Part shown: one piece after another, positions 27,970 through 41,395 of the stretch
Layout: each line of letters begins with the position of its first letter
Numbering within the stretch: position 1 is the first letter of the stretch
NCBI GenBank assembly: GCA_000349905.1
Contig: KB722736.1
Coordinates: 3,479,100 to 3,543,099, forward strand
DNA length: 64,000 bases
Source of the DNA: Volvariella volvacea V23
Taxonomy: Eukaryota > Basidiomycota > Agaricomycetes > Agaricales > Pluteaceae
Direction: 5' to 3'
Position numbers and translations under genes: made by a program
The notes under the pieces: generated by a model
What the model saw: the letters and a program-made list of their open reading frames with translations, nothing else
The model's database searches: none
What the model was told of the DNA's origin: nothing

Positions 27970-29142
27970 ATGGCAGACGAAATAGATTACGAGTCTCTGC
28001 CTCCTAATGCCGGTCTTGCTGTGCGTATTTTTTTCTCGCCAGCTAAACAGCTATTCAACCCCAATTTTTGCAGGTTAATATGTTGGCTGGGGCCCTAGTT
28101 CGTTGTTCCTGTTGAGCTGTTCTGCTTTGAGACTCAAGGCACATTCATTTCAAAAGGCCGGTATCTCGGAACACGCTGTCATGTTCCCAATAGATAGCAT
28201 TAAAGTTAGCACAGTTTGGTCTACGCGAACACATATTAACTCCACCACTAGACCCGAATGCAAGTCTTCGCTACTTCACCTGTTGCAGTGTACAGCGGAG
28301 TTGGGAACGCTTTCACGCGAATCTCTTCAACAGAGGGTATGCGGGCACTGTGGAGGGGTGTCTCGTCGGTTGTGTTAGGTGCTGGACCAGCGCACGCCGT
28401 GCACTTTGGTACCTTGGAGGCAGTTAAAGAGCTCGCAGGGGGAAACGAGGCAGGGAATCAATGGATGGCACATTGTGAGTCCTCTATCACTCGTATAACT
28501 TCTTGCACACCTTAGAGGTATTTCAGCCCTGGCAGGTGCCTCGGCCACCATTGCCAGTGATGCCCTGATGAATCCCTTCGACGGTACGTTGCCCGGTACT
28601 TTGTGAATGTTGCCCATTGCCCTGTAACCTTACTCGTTTCTTATTTCAAAGTTATTAAGCAGCGCATGCAAGTTCACAAATCTGAGTTCAGGTCTGTCTG
28701 GACGTGTGCTCGTGTCGTATACAGGAACGAAGGCCTTGGGGCATTCTATGTGTCATATCCAACTACGCTGGCCATTTCCATACCGTTCAATGCCATACAA
28801 TTTACCGTGTATGAACAAGTGAAACGGTATTTGAATCCTCGGAATGAGTATTCACCAACTTCCCACATTGTTGCTGGTGCTGTGGCAGGTGCCGTTGCAG
28901 CGGCAGTGACCACTCCCCTAGACGTTGCAAAGACAATCTTGCAGACACGGGGGACTTCACACGAAGCTGATATCCGGAACACTAGAGGCATGCTGGATGC
29001 GTTCCGTGTAATATGGAACAGAGATGGTGTGAAGGGTTTTGGGAGGGGCTTAACGCCCAGAGTTTTAACTATCATGCCAAGTACCGCGTTATGCTGGCTA
29101 TCATATGAGTTCTTCAGTAGGTTCGCTCATGCCCAGTTCTGA
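27970..29142 (+). CDS. MRS3: Mitoferrin-type mitochondrial iron carrier (MRS3/MRS4)
   Basis: A six-helix carrier of the mitochondrial inner membrane that brings in iron for haem and Fe-S clusters. Start 27970 gives MADEIDYESLPPNAGL; after short introns come AGISEHAVMFPIDSIKTRMQV (first carrier signature PxDxxK), then GMRALWRGVSSVVLGAGPAHAVHFG, then NPFDVIKQRMQVH (second signature), GAFYVSYPTTLAISIPFNAIQF, and PLDVAKTILQTRG (third signature) with GFGRGLTPRVLTIMPSTALCW at the end. The GAGPAHA and MNPFDVIKQRMQ motifs are specific for Mrs3/4. It has five introns. MRS3 is used here for the MRS3/MRS4 pair. Confidence 0.93.
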
Positions 29143-29408
29143 ATTAATTGACTGATTTTGCTTGTCCACACTGTAGAGGCTGCCATACGAACAGACTAAA
29201 ATCCTGGCGGAATGATAGTACGCCACGAGTATACTAATGAACGAGCATGGATTCCCTTATTTCAATTTCTAATTTCCTCACCGGTCATGCGACGTAGTTA
29301 CCGATAGATGTGCTCCCGGTTTTATGAGTTCGGATAGTTCTCTGTGGCGTCATTTGCGTGGCCCTCAAATTATTTTTGATCCCCACGAATGATCTGTCAC
29401 GATCCATC

Positions 29409-31896
29409 ATGACCTGCGATACCTACAAGCCCTTACGACACTGGTATGGACCTCTCCGCCAGATGTCGTGCATTTCGCTCTTGCTCTGTGGCCTTATGTT
29501 GTGGCTGGTGTTTCAGTGGTCTAGCGTTCTACGTAACTGGCTGTCTACTCACGCAGGAATCGAGGGAAACCCGCGTCAAGTATCTACAGCGCGTGAAGAG
29601 TTTGAACGAGCTTCCCCGGTAGCAGAACGCTCTGTAACGGCAATCCTACCGGTCACCGTGGATTCCCTGCCCAGGTTAACGGAGACGCTCTTGCCCTTCT
29701 TTCAACTTCCTGCGCACCGGCTTCGTTATGTGGTTTTACACACTCCTGACAGTCTGATTCCCAGTACTCGGCAAGCCGTTGAGGAGATCGTGCAGAGCCA
29801 TGGCGCCGTCCCTCGTCCTGAATTTATCCTAACTTCATGGGCCCTCGGACTTGGTATACCCGGAGATTTGCTTCATGCAGCGGCACACGCGGAAACAAAC
29901 TGGACGCTTGTCATGGATGAACGAGGGCTCACTAGCTTAGACAGGCAAACCAAGCACCAACTTCTAAACCCTCTGGCCATTCCTGTTCCAGTCGGACCCC
30001 GCGGCGTAAGCACCTCCGGAAGTCAAAGGGCCTGCTTACCACATTCCACTCGCCCTCAATTTGCTACTTTCTTGCAACCGCCTTTTGTTTCTCCAACTGA
30101 ACTTCTGGAGTCTGCAGTCAGAGCAAACGCTGATACCTGGGAAAAGGTAGGTAACTATGTAGCACAATTGCGCGGAGATGGAGTAGGTGGTATTGTTGCC
30201 GGTCGTATATTCCAACAGAAGGATTGGTGCCTCACTCTAACGACCACATTCCATTTCGCGACCGATAATGGTCTCCTGGATCTGAGCCGTTCACACTTCT
30301 ATGAGGTCAACAATACAGTGCCGACGACCAGCAGTACATTAACACCCAAAGGCTCCTTCGCTGTGCTCCTTCCAAACACCCAGGATTTGATGTCGTTCGC
30401 TCCTGTTGCTTGTCGACTGATTAGGGATGGGCACTCCGTTCATATCCTTATTTCTAAAGTATCACTACGCCCAAGGTCGCCATTCATTCACAACGCTATG
30501 TGGAGTCAGAGACACCTGAGCGGTCCGCCTTGCAGGCTACCCTACCACATCCTAATCGATTCTTCAGGCCGTAGCGTGGATACAGATCTCCGCGTGTTTG
30601 ACTGGTTTGGGAGCTTGGAGGATAGTATAGATATCGTAATCACTCGAACAGATGCACGATATGCGCACGAGCAACTCATGGCCCGGGACTCCACCAACTT
30701 TACACACATACGCATACCTCCGAGTGACTTGCCGTACTGTGCTTGGATGGGCTCTCTCAAGCTGCAAGAGTGGAGAAGTAAGTCTGGATTCTATACGCGC
30801 AGCTCGGGTGTCAGCACTTATGACTCTCATAGGTTGGCACAAACCCCGAATCGATGTCAGCGTAATCACAAAAGATAGGCCCCAATCTCTAGCGCGCTTG
30901 CTTACCTCTCTAAGACGTGCCAAATTCTATGGTGACAAACTCGATGTGCGAATTATGATAGAACAACCTACAGAACGCAATACATTACGGATCATCGACA
31001 GTTGGAACTGGACGCTTGGTAGCGTCTTCGTACATCGCCGCGTGGTTCATGCTGGGTTATTGCCTGCCGTCGTCGAATCCTGGTACCCTCACGGAAACGA
31101 CACATACGGCCTGCTATTGGAAGATGACGTCGAGTTATCGCCGATGTTCTACGCATGGGTAAAAATGGCAGTACTAAAATATAGGTGTGTGGATGGTGCT
31201 TGTTTCCCTTATCCTTGTGGACATCATCTACTCTATAGATATGGAGACGCCAGCGATAAATCCCCACTGCTGTTCGGCATAAGTCTATATCAGCAGAAGA
31301 ATCTCGAGCTTCGTCTTGAAGGCAGACAAGCTTTCAACCCTCGTGCATTATTCCATGCAGCCAAAATATCAAATCCTGTTACTCCTTACCTCTCTCCAGT
31401 TCCTTGCAGCTGGGGTGCAGTCTATTTTCCAGAGCACTGGCGAGAATTCCATGATTACCTAGGCAATCTATTTTCAAACACCAAGACAAAGACGTATGGT
31501 GTCGTCGTTCCTGGGGTTCGTTCGAATTACTGGACCAAATCTTGGAAGCGGTACTTCATTGAACTCGTTTACCTCCGTGGCTACGTGATGCTATACCCAA
31601 ACTATCCCGACTTCGTCTCTTTGTCAACCAACCACTTGGAACTGGGTTCTCACGTTAAGTCGACACCCAAGGAAAAGCAAGCACTATTCACGTTGCCCCT
31701 CATGCCGCTTCCCAATGTACCGGAACAGGAGTGTTCTGGTCTACTCGAACTTCCTGAGGGAACCCTTCCTCCGTGGTCTCAACTTCCGGTCATTAATCTA
31801 ACTGGATCACTGAGTACTTTGGATACACTATTAGAACAAGGCGAGAAACGCCAAAAAGAGCTGATGGAATGCACAGAAGCAGCGACCATACAATAG
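29409..31896 (+). CDS. Type II membrane glycosyltransferase-like protein
   Basis: Two exons, 29409-30777 and 30833-31896, with a 55-nt intron that joins EWR-S to WHKPRIDVSVITKDRP. A short cytosolic N-terminus is followed by one membrane helix (CISLLLCGLMLWLVFQW), so the protein is probably Golgi or ER type II. The luminal N-terminal 400 residues have no family I know. The C-terminal part looks like a GT-A fold glycosyltransferase of family 2 type: ISVITKDRPQSLARLLTSL-like start, then LLLEDDVELSPMFYAW with an acidic EDD for metal/nucleotide-sugar, and VPCSWGAVYFPEHW. The start at 29409 is the first ATG; a second at 29462 lies before the membrane segment. The linkage and donor sugar are unknown. 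Confidence 0.72.
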
Positions 31897-32037
31897 GGGA
31901 CTTTCCAACTATTCTGCACTTAGTGGACGTGACGAATACATATAGATTATCCTATGTATTGAAAACATGGGAATGAGATGACTTGCAGAAGTACAATAAA
32001 TGAATTCGAGCAAGAAAAGCAGGTCGAATATGTTATT

Positions 32038-35000
32038 TCATAGCGCTAGGACTTGTGCACTATCTATGCCAACCGCTTTGAGGAACAAATTTACATTTGT
32101 TAATCTTGTCTCCCATTCGGGGTCGCCCGCGGCCCAGGCTTTTTTGATCGTCGCAACGTCATCCAGAATTTTCTCGCGCAGAGCAGACACCAGAACGTGG
32201 TGTTGATCCGCTGCTGCATGAAGAGCAAGGGCAGCCAAAAATTGCCAGACGGGTTGGTCGACGAGATAATCCGCAGTTTCCGGCGTGCTAGACGTCAATA
32301 GCGCTGGCACGCGTATCGAAGGGAATAACAAAGGCAGATATGGTGCAAGCAGTGTGAATAGGTGATCGAACATATTTTGCCTGGATACAACTAAATCGGC
32401 ATTCTGAATGCGCAAAGAGGAGGCGTACCATTGTTGTGCATCCTCAGGAGAGGGTAACTCGGTTACATCACTGGCAGCTCCTGCTAAGGACTGCTTGATA
32501 ACCTCGACCCGGCTCAAAAATAGTGTCAACAAGGCTAACCCAGGCTAAAATTTATTTCAGTGTTAGGGGAGGGAATCAGAGGAATTAAAGCACCTTTGTT
32601 TGTGCGATAGATGCGACATGGCCACGGTCCATAAGAAGACTTAACAAGCCTGTGACTAGACGAAGGCCAGCTTTGGCAACGACAGGGAGGATGCTTTGAA
32701 GGACACTCCCTAAAAACGCTTGAGTCTGACGCTCAGATTCTGTGCGTTCCCGGGATTCAGTTATTGTATCCAAGAGGGGGGCTTGAGTTATCACATCCAG
32801 CTGATGGAAGCATGCCACCAGTAAAGTTAGAAGTGTGAGCATTCGTTGATGACTTAAATGCCGTGTAAGTCTTGGGAGCATTCTTTTCCCCTTTGCTGGC
32901 ATTAGGAGGGAAATAAAAGGATGAGGGTCACTGCGACGAGAATGAGCATATCTCCGAAACAAGCAGATAGAAACCGACCTAGTTTCAAGCGGCACCATAA
33001 TTTGAAGGCCCTCCCAAAGTTGGTCCACCAACCCATCGTATTCAGTTTGCCTACGCCTGATGAGTATCCACAAGGACAGGACTGCACCTTACTCACCAAG
33101 ACTGAGCGGTTTCATCCTCCGGAGGAGGCTGGTCTCGTCTTAGCGACTCAACTTTCAACACCATATCATAGAGGTGCTCTAGAATTACAAGCACCCGTCT
33201 TTGAGACAATGGCTCTCTGCGGATCAAATTATCCGTCTGTCTTCCCGTATTAGCCAAGGTACAAATTCAAATGAAATGAGCATACGTCGGCAGCGCTGCC
33301 TAGTGCCTCGCGCCCGAGTTTCGCCGCTTCCTGGGCAGCTCCAGATTTTTGTACCGAGTCCTTGGAGATGGCCGCATGAGCGGGTGACAGGTTGGGCGTG
33401 GAATTGTCGTCCACTTGCAGCAGCTGTCTCGGTGCCGCCTTATAACTACGTCCAGAAGTTTTCCCCAAGGCGCCTTGGAGGTTCTGCAATGCTATAACCA
33501 AATATGGGGACCACCCTCAGATAGCATGGCAGCCTAGACTTACCGTGCAAACCCTTTTCTTCCTCACGCCGGCGAGCATTGGCGACGATGCGCTCCACTT
33601 GCTGTTCCATCCTTTGCATAGCGCTTGGTCGTCTAGTGGATCCCTTAGGGGATATTCCAAGTCCTATGCCTCCACTTGACCCGAACTTCAAGACGCGCTC
33701 ATCCTGGGACTGTAGGCCCATGCGAGACCTCAGTATCGCGCTATAAACTTGGGCATAGAAGTCATCAGCGTATGGATCCTGTGTTACTAGCTGTGAAACT
33801 TGAATGCGAGTGATGAAATCTTTGTCCGATTGGGTCATCAAATCATTATAACGGGACTAGTGAAGGTTAGAATGGTTCATGAGAGTGGTAGGCAACACAC
33901 CATATGTGCAAGCTTAGCGGCTTTCCGACGCCTCTTATCCTCCATTCTTTCAGCTTCTAATATTTTTCGCATTGCCTCAGCTCTTAATGCTTCTTGTTCA
34001 ACTTGGCTAAGGGGAGCGGCACCCTGTACATCCCTCATGAACTCTGCTTGAGCCAGTTCAGACAGTAGTCGTTGCTGCATCTGGATGTTTTGTGGATTAT
34101 GAAGAGACGATACGTCGCTAGTATATTGCGGAACACGGACGGCTGGAGACTGGGAGCGCTGTCGGCGATCTGATTGCAGGTGCTGCATCGCATGTGCAAC
34201 TTGCAGATCAGACATGGCGGGATGTTGACGAAGCGAATCAAGGTTCGGGTTTATCTGCACTTGCTGGGAAAACCGAGATATCATTTGCCGTTCCATCTCT
34301 TCTAATCGCAACTGTTCCTGTAACTCCTGAAGGTGTTGATCCTGCTGCTGCATCAGTAGAGCCTGACGTTGCTGCTGCTCAAAAAAGCGCGGAGATTGGG
34401 TTGTGGGCAACATTCTTGGGGGCGTACGGATGTGCTGAAGTTCTCGTTGCTGAAGCTGCTGCTGTATTAATCTTTGCAGGTGAAGTTGTTGCTGTTGCTC
34501 CTGTTGATATTGCAGCCGCTGACGCTGTAACTCTTGCTCTTGCTGTTGTTGAAGGAACAATCTCTCCTCTTCTTGCCTCTGAAGCAATTGACGCTGGAGT
34601 TGCTGCTGGAGTTGCTCAGTAAGCCTGACCTGTTGCGCCGATCGCATTTCGGCCTCGATTTCCTGCAATGTTCGAACCCCATTCTGATGAATTCCATGGG
34701 CAAGTGGTTGCTGGGATGGAACAGAGGCCGTATCATTGCTAAAGGGAGAGAATGTCTGTGTGGCCAGAGGAGAAGCCCTTAGTTGACCAGTGGAGCGTCC
34801 AGTACCATTGGTTGTCCGCGGGAGAACCGAAAATGGAGATTTGTCATCCCAAAGTGCTTCCAAAGACAGCGAGGTTGAGCGCGCTACAACCAATCAAATG
34901 AAAGAGTCAAGTGGTGAACGGCCAATCCACATATGGGCTTCATACGAGGTTGGCTAGGCTCCGCTAGTTTGTCTTCGGCTTGCAGAGCCTGTTGCTTGTG

Positions 35001-35322
35001 CACTTGCGATTCAGTCTTGAACGTATGGTCGAAACCGGGCAAGGCTGGATTTGAGAAATCGAAATCCTTTCCTGGCGATATCACCGGGATTGGTATCGTG
35101 AAGCAATGAAGGATTGCAGGTTATGTGCTCACCGACGTCACCTATATCTCCAAAGGTCTCCTCGTTCAACTCATCATTGCCCTCTTGCAAGGCATCACCA
35201 AGGCCATCGTAGGATTCTTCACCCCACTGGTACTTATTGGTAGCTGGCGGTTGTGCTGATGCATCAAGAAATGCGCGTTTATCTTGCTCCAAATCGTTTT
35301 GCGGAAAGCCAAAGAAGGACAT
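32038..35322 (-). CDS. PAT1: PAT1, mRNA decapping activator
   Basis: Links deadenylation to decapping by binding Dhh1, Lsm1-7 and Xrn1 in P-bodies. The N-terminus MSFFGFPQNDLEQDKRAFLD is typical of fungal Pat1 and an acidic stretch (ELNEETFGDIGDVG) follows. The middle (about 34040-34690) is a Gln-rich region with long Q/L/R runs. The conserved PAT1 core is in DKDFITRIQVSQLVTQDPYADDFYAQVY, SRMGLQSQ, then EVLVILERLYDMVLKVE-like sequence, and the helical C-terminal domain that binds Lsm1-7 (DHLFTLLAPYLPLLFPS, LREKILDDVATIKKAW), ending at 32038. Several introns. Identity is secure. It converges with the glycosyltransferase gene 141 bp away. Confidence 0.92.
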
Positions 35323-35522
35323 GGGAGCATTAAATGAAAGTGAGGGGATTGATTGGAGGCCTATGCAGGCCGATAAAATGTGGCGGGTGTGGTGTTTCAG
35401 GAGGAGTTATCGCTGCCAATCCCGTGCCAAACAATGTCAAATAATAGCCAAGCCTACACATCTACACCCGAAAGTCTGTTCGAGTCGTCGTACATATTAT
35501 CTATCGTCGTCATGAAGCACAT

Positions 35523-38500
35523 CTACTTATACGAGTACGCAGGCGTGTGTAGCTTGTGCACAGTCTCCAAGAAATCGAGTAGTGTGCTGGCACTCCACGC
35601 CTGCGTGTTGCACGAGTCCGCACAGAATTGTCCATTCTCGTTGGTTAACTCCGGTAGACCAGCCCATGCATCGTTCTGGATGTGATGCCGTGGGGCCAGC
35701 AAAATGTTATGCAGGTGATGCAGAGTTATGTGTGCGTCCTGTTGAATCAAGTGAGGCCCATGATCTATACTCCCTTTATCTCAAATCCATACCTCTTTGC
35801 CCGCCCCAACACGAGTATCGAAATACAAGTACGCCCGCAGGAAGTAACCCAAGGGCCAGCCCCATTCCGGACCCTAGAAATACCTTGGTCATTTACCTAT
35901 GACGAGAGAGACAAGAAGACGCACGTTATGGTAATTCAGCCCTTTAGCGATACTAGAATCAGCTGAATCGTTCGAATTGTCGTAAATTGGTCGATACTGG
36001 AGGTCAATGGAGTCTAATGTCTTCATTCCAAGTGGCCCACGTAAAGCCTTATCAGCAACTTGTAGCGCATGTAGTGCGTGTTTATCGTCGAATAACTCTG
36101 GAGCAACAGTCATGGCAATCGGAAAGTTTGGCCGCAATTGGTAGTCTGACCACCCCCGTCCTGAACCAGAACCATACACATCTTTGTAGATCCCCCTGCG
36201 ATTGACGAGAGAGCTGATGATATCGTACTTTGAGTCCTCGCTCGGATCTACTCGTAATGGGTCTCGGAACGCTGAACCTCAAGAGCCGTTAATTCGTATG
36301 CTCACCAATCGGGACGTAGTAACACCGCTCAAATGAGGAACGGATGAGGTTGGACCATTCAGAATACGAAACTAAGCGTTCTTTACCATCAACTGGACAG
36401 AAAATCAGCACATTTATTTTATTGATACTTAAAAGCAGTTACCAACCTGTTGCAAATACGCCCTTGAATGGAAACTTTGCCTTGCTTGACAATTCGTCTA
36501 ACCATCGTAGCGTGCTTTGCAAAAGCCCAGTTATTTCAATGGGCGCGCCATCTCTTGGTGTCCCGGGAATACCTTTGCTTCCTGCTTTCGTGGATTCCCC
36601 CATCTTGTCCATCCAGGTCCCGCAATTATGTTGGTTGCCCCCAAAAATCAGTCCATTTTCCCAATTAACGGCAATATCGATGTCGAAGCCCTTATCCGAC
36701 ATTTGCATGTCAAGGTTTGGACCGGCATTGTGCTCCCTGAAATGAATACCGGTGGCGTGGCGTTGCAGGATCTCTTGTATAATTTCAGCTATCGTACTGC
36801 TATATGAATACGCTCGGGGGTCGTCCCATGGAACCCAAGTGTCATCCTTAGGGAAGCGACGTTTAACTTGTTCTGTCAGGATAGAGAGGCCATTTGGAGC
36901 CATGTTGACATAATCCTGGATGTTCTGGAGCATCCACCAGGGCGAGTCACGAGAATTATATCTAGTGCACATAGCTCGGGTTAAGTAGTCCTCAAGAAAG
37001 AAGAAGACATTACTTGCCTCGGATTTCGACCTGAATCCAGTAGATTTGGAATTAAACCATGCTTTAGCGTTGAAGCAAAGGATAAGATATGCTTCTTGGC
37101 GCCCTCAAAGTTGCCAGTTGTCAAGAACAAACCCCTGAGGGAGATGAAAACATCACGACCCCAGCACCGCGCCCACCCAGCAGTAAAGTGTGGTAACCCT
37201 GCAGCCAAGGATGGGATAGGTGAAGATGGAATGAGTGAGGCAGATTTAACTAAGCCGTGCATTTGGACAGAGCACAGTGCAAGATCATGTGTGAACTCGT
37301 GTCCAGATACCACAAAATCAGAGCATTGTTCTATAACTGCACGACGAGCTGCCTTGTAAGCGCAGGAGATAATGATGGCAAAATACTTGGGCCGCATATA
37401 GTTTGGAACCGATGCCCTGACTCTATCAAATCGCTCCTGGAACCACTTTGCTGGTTTAGAAAGATTTGGGAAACTGTCACATTGGCTAGAGAATCATGAG
37501 TAAGCAAAGTCGGATCATGATCAGGCTACTCACTCTCTGAGGCGACCGACGATGTAATCAAACGCCCAGGTCCCGTCACGTAGGTGAGAACAAAGGGGAT
37601 GACCCAGGTCATTATACCGTATGACCCTCCTTAGTGGATGCATCCACCCCTCCAAACCACAATACGCTAATCTGCCGTGTCCCGGGATGTCATAAACTCC
37701 ATATATACCACCAGTTGCATCTCTCTCTTCTCCATCTGCGCGGTGGAGGACGACATTAAGGTCCACGAGATCGAGCTCCCCGAAGGCTTCTTGCGATTGT
37801 GAGGCGCAAAAGTCGTCCAACGAGGAATCGTATTCCTGCAGCTGCGTTTCGTACAGAAGGATACTGCCAGGGGGGAAATAGTCGGGTACGACTATTTCGA
37901 CATAAGGACCTTCATGGTCTGAACCCTCAGAAATGGCAGCTGGTTTGATCTCTTTCAAGGTTGCACGAAGTCCCCGGATAGTCTCTCCGCCTCTTGAATA
38001 CTCATATGACGGAATTTCAATACTTGCACCAAAAACAAAACGTGCTTTAGTACGGCGGAGCTTCACAGGGTTAACTAGAGCGAAACTTAAGTCATTATAG
38101 AAGTAACGTTATACTATACGCTTACTGTAACCACGGTCTTTATTGCCTTTATGGAAGGCCGTGTGGGCAACAAGTATATAGCCTCGCTGCGTGCTTGGTT
38201 GAATACGATGAAGGACTATATACTATATTGGGCTGATAAGCCTTATCCTGTCGATATCTGAGATAATGAGCACGTACGTCATTTTCTTGATGGACATGGC
38301 CTTCTTCAAACCCTTCAAGGACCATTTCAAGGTGAAGTTCGTTCAATATCCTCTTAGCGCGGGCGATACCACTATCCATGCCTAGCCCTGATAACTCATA
38401 TTTCCTCTTCTCTCCCACCAAGTCGAGTAGTTTGGGGTACAGGTCATCAAAGCCTTTAACCGACCCGATAGCGGAGAAGCTGAAGGTCACCAATGACCCA

Positions 38501-41007
38501 GAGGAAAGTGCGTCTTCGGCCGACCGTTTATCCATAGGAGACTCATTGTCGTGAGTGAGATCATACAGCAATGCATGAGGCAGTGCACCCACAACAGGTG
38601 CCACAATGCATTTTCGTACAGGGCCTTTGCCTGTGGGCGAAGGCACCTCCTCAATACTCGTCAAGCAGGCGGAGTCCATGGACCCTAGAAGAGTGTGAGC
38701 ACTCGCCATGATAGACTTCAACCACGTACCAATTGGTTTTCCTAGTCCATGTCGGTATAAAAGTCTCGAGAGTTCCTTAGGGTCCCAAGCGTTATAAGTC
38801 TCCCGAATTAAACTATTGATTCCAAGGCGCTTGACAAATACGAGGTCCATTTCTTCGCTCCCCGTGAATAGTTCGGCGCATACGTATAAGTCAGGACGCA
38901 CGACGCGAGCAGCATCGAGCATAGCAACCCCAACCTCCAGAGGTGTAGAATGGCAATTGTCTATTCTGAACCCATCAAAGGTCTTCGCAAGGGTTCTGAC
39001 GTAGTTGAACATGTGTTCCCATAGCCATGGATTAGCTGATGGGTCAGATCCATAACGCAGCTTCACACAATCCCCCCATACAATCACCTCACGCCTCAGG
39101 TACGCTTTGGAGGGCGGAAGCGCGAAATTTTTCAAGGGGTCTGCATTCCATATCCACCCGTTGTTGGCCAGTGAGTACTTAAGGGGTTCTTTCTCAGCAA
39201 ATCCTGGAACCCTAGTAAAATAAGTATCCACCAATGGCCGTCTTGTTGCTAACGTTAGTGAAATTCTTACAACTGCACTGATACCGCTTACCTTGTCGTT
39301 ATTTCCCCGATTTTGGGTCCGTGGTCGTCCAGGCGTGTATACTTCAGTCGGTTTCGAATATTTTCTAGCGCTGCCTTGGTATCATCCTCCCATTCCGCAT
39401 ATAAAGGAACGTTAAGTATGTCAACAACGCTGGTCCAGGTATCTGCGAGTGCATCCAATGACAGGTCGGGGAAGGCTGCCCTTACCAGCCCTGCAGCATA
39501 GGAAGCATTGACCGAAACTCCAAAACGAGCAGAGAACTTTCCTAATCCCTCAATTTTATCAGATTTCTGCACAATCTCCGCAAGCTGAACTAGTGTTTTT
39601 CCAGCAATTGTACTGCGCGCAGGCCATGCAATAACGTTATTGGTCGATAAGGCGGTCTTGATAGCCTCGCGCTCGCGAGTGACGTCGAGGACATAATATT
39701 GCCAGAGATTCAAAGCCTTCAGGACATCAGAGAATGCCAGCATCAATGCTTCTACGTCATCTATCGACTTCACGGTGGTGGGCAGCCCACGCTCGCTAAG
39801 TGTACGCGAGAAGTCGATTATAGCATCATCCAGCTCCAGTGCCGGTGTTAAGTGGGGCGAATTGGCCGGACTATAGCCTAAATGGTGCATTTGAGCATAC
39901 CTACGTGTTGGGGTCGGTCATGGAAAGACACACCTGCCTCCGGATGATCTGCTAACCACGGACTATCGTTAGCTGTGTGATTTAAAACCACATCTGTTAG
40001 GCTCAGAAGCCCATATTCTACGCGAGCTATTTCAAGTATTTCTTCTACATGGCGATTGGCTGCATCGTCACTTAGCTTTTCGGGAAACATGCTGGGGTCG
40101 TATCGCATCTGGTTACGGATAGAATATGGACTGTCACTCTGACCGCGTTCCTGAAGGGGGGGATAATGGATCATGGTGTAACCTCGTTCTTGGGCTTCTT
40201 GGAAGTGTTGTCGCCAGACGGATGTGTCCCCCATCCATTTGGACACCGCCGTCAATATGGAGAGGCCATCTAATGGTAGATAGATGTAGTCAGAACCAAC
40301 GACTCCACCATGTGATGGTGGGAGCGGCTTCGCTTCCGCAGAAAGGATCGGCGAACGAGATTTAGTCCTCAGGATAGGGTCGATGTTAAAGTACCCTTCT
40401 CGTCCTTTCACTCTTTGGCCTGGATGCTCGCCATCATACTCGACCCAATAGACAAAAGCACCGGCGTGGGAGATGGGTAAATCGACGTGTATTGGTTTGG
40501 AGAAGTCAGTAGGGAGTCTGGATTGCGAAGAGAATGTATTAGCTGGACCACAGAATGATAGAGCTAGAACACATGAATGCGCACTTTCTTTGGGCATATC
40601 TCTGCCGCCCGAACGCGCCTCCATCGAGTGGGAAGTTGGTAAAGAATATCCCGTTTCTGGAGGCCGGTGTACCTGCATCAAGCACCACGCGCAGAATGTA
40701 GGGTGTATAAGCAGGGGGAAGACGAATGTACTAGATGTGCTTCAGGAGTGGAGATGTAGGGGATGCACGCAGAGCTTACGGAATGATCCTTATGTGGGCC
40801 TCCATCCACATCTAAATGCAGCTCATAGACGCGCAAGGGGGTTTCTCCTGGCACAACTTGGGACTCGAAGAAATCGATGCCCTCGTCAGCCGGCGTTTTG
40901 GGGGTGATTGGGGAGTTGCCGCTTGGACCATTGAGAGCGCCGTCGGGCTTGGGGATAACGACGGGTGGTACGGGCCTCTGGGACTCGTACCTCTTGGGCT
41001 TTGACAT
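35523..41007 (-). CDS. GDB1: Glycogen debranching enzyme
   Basis: A bifunctional enzyme, 4-alpha-glucanotransferase plus amylo-1,6-glucosidase, that degrades glycogen branches. Start 41007 ([14 protein letters not shown]). A GH13-like transferase domain has [16 protein letters not shown], the nucleophile motif [12 protein letters not shown], acid/base [11 protein letters not shown], and [10 protein letters not shown]. After a middle domain come the GH133 glucosidase parts including [22 protein letters not shown] and [10 protein letters not shown], and the C-terminus [14 protein letters not shown]. Size (about 1,500 residues over about 15 exons) agrees with yeast Gdb1. Intron positions within were checked at a few joins only, for example AA/A at 40594-40533 restoring AQRKLPTDF. 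Identity is certain. Confidence 0.94.
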
Positions 41008-41395
41008 GGCTGGTGATGGATGGGGGCGTAGAGGGATTAGAGGGCCTTGAAGCGATGGTGAGTATATATGCGATCGGCGTTTAGATCTGTGACGTCACAC
41101 AGGACCGCGTAGGTAACTCGTCGTAGAAAATATCGGGGAGCACCTCGGAATGGAATGAGAACAATTTGCAACGGAGCAACAGAACATCTCAAGCGAACAA
41201 TAAAACGACATTGAAAACCCATTCCCGCCCTCGAACGCCATTCACACGAGGCGTCAGCAACGCTGCCTCCCAGAATCTTCTGTCTCCATCCGGTCCTCCA
41301 AGTCGTCTTATTCCCATTGCGACGACCCTCCCCAAGCATCAATCGCACACTCAGGTTTCTCCCTCAACGAACTGGGGTTACGCGGTGTTTCCCGA
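41008..41395. other. Intergenic region between makorin-type gene end and debranching enzyme start
   Basis: 388 bp with no supported gene. It should contain the debranching-enzyme promoter and the 3' UTR of the RING gene. A plus-strand frame at 41166-41399 has no recognisable motif. Confidence 0.5.

Noticed and set aside
34194..34622. A 142-residue plus-strand frame rich in Ala/Val
   Set aside because: It is the antisense of the PAT1 glutamine-rich exon, where CAG/CTG repeats give open frames on both strands.
40473..40907. A 144-residue plus-strand frame
   Set aside because: Antisense to well-supported glycogen debranching enzyme exons.
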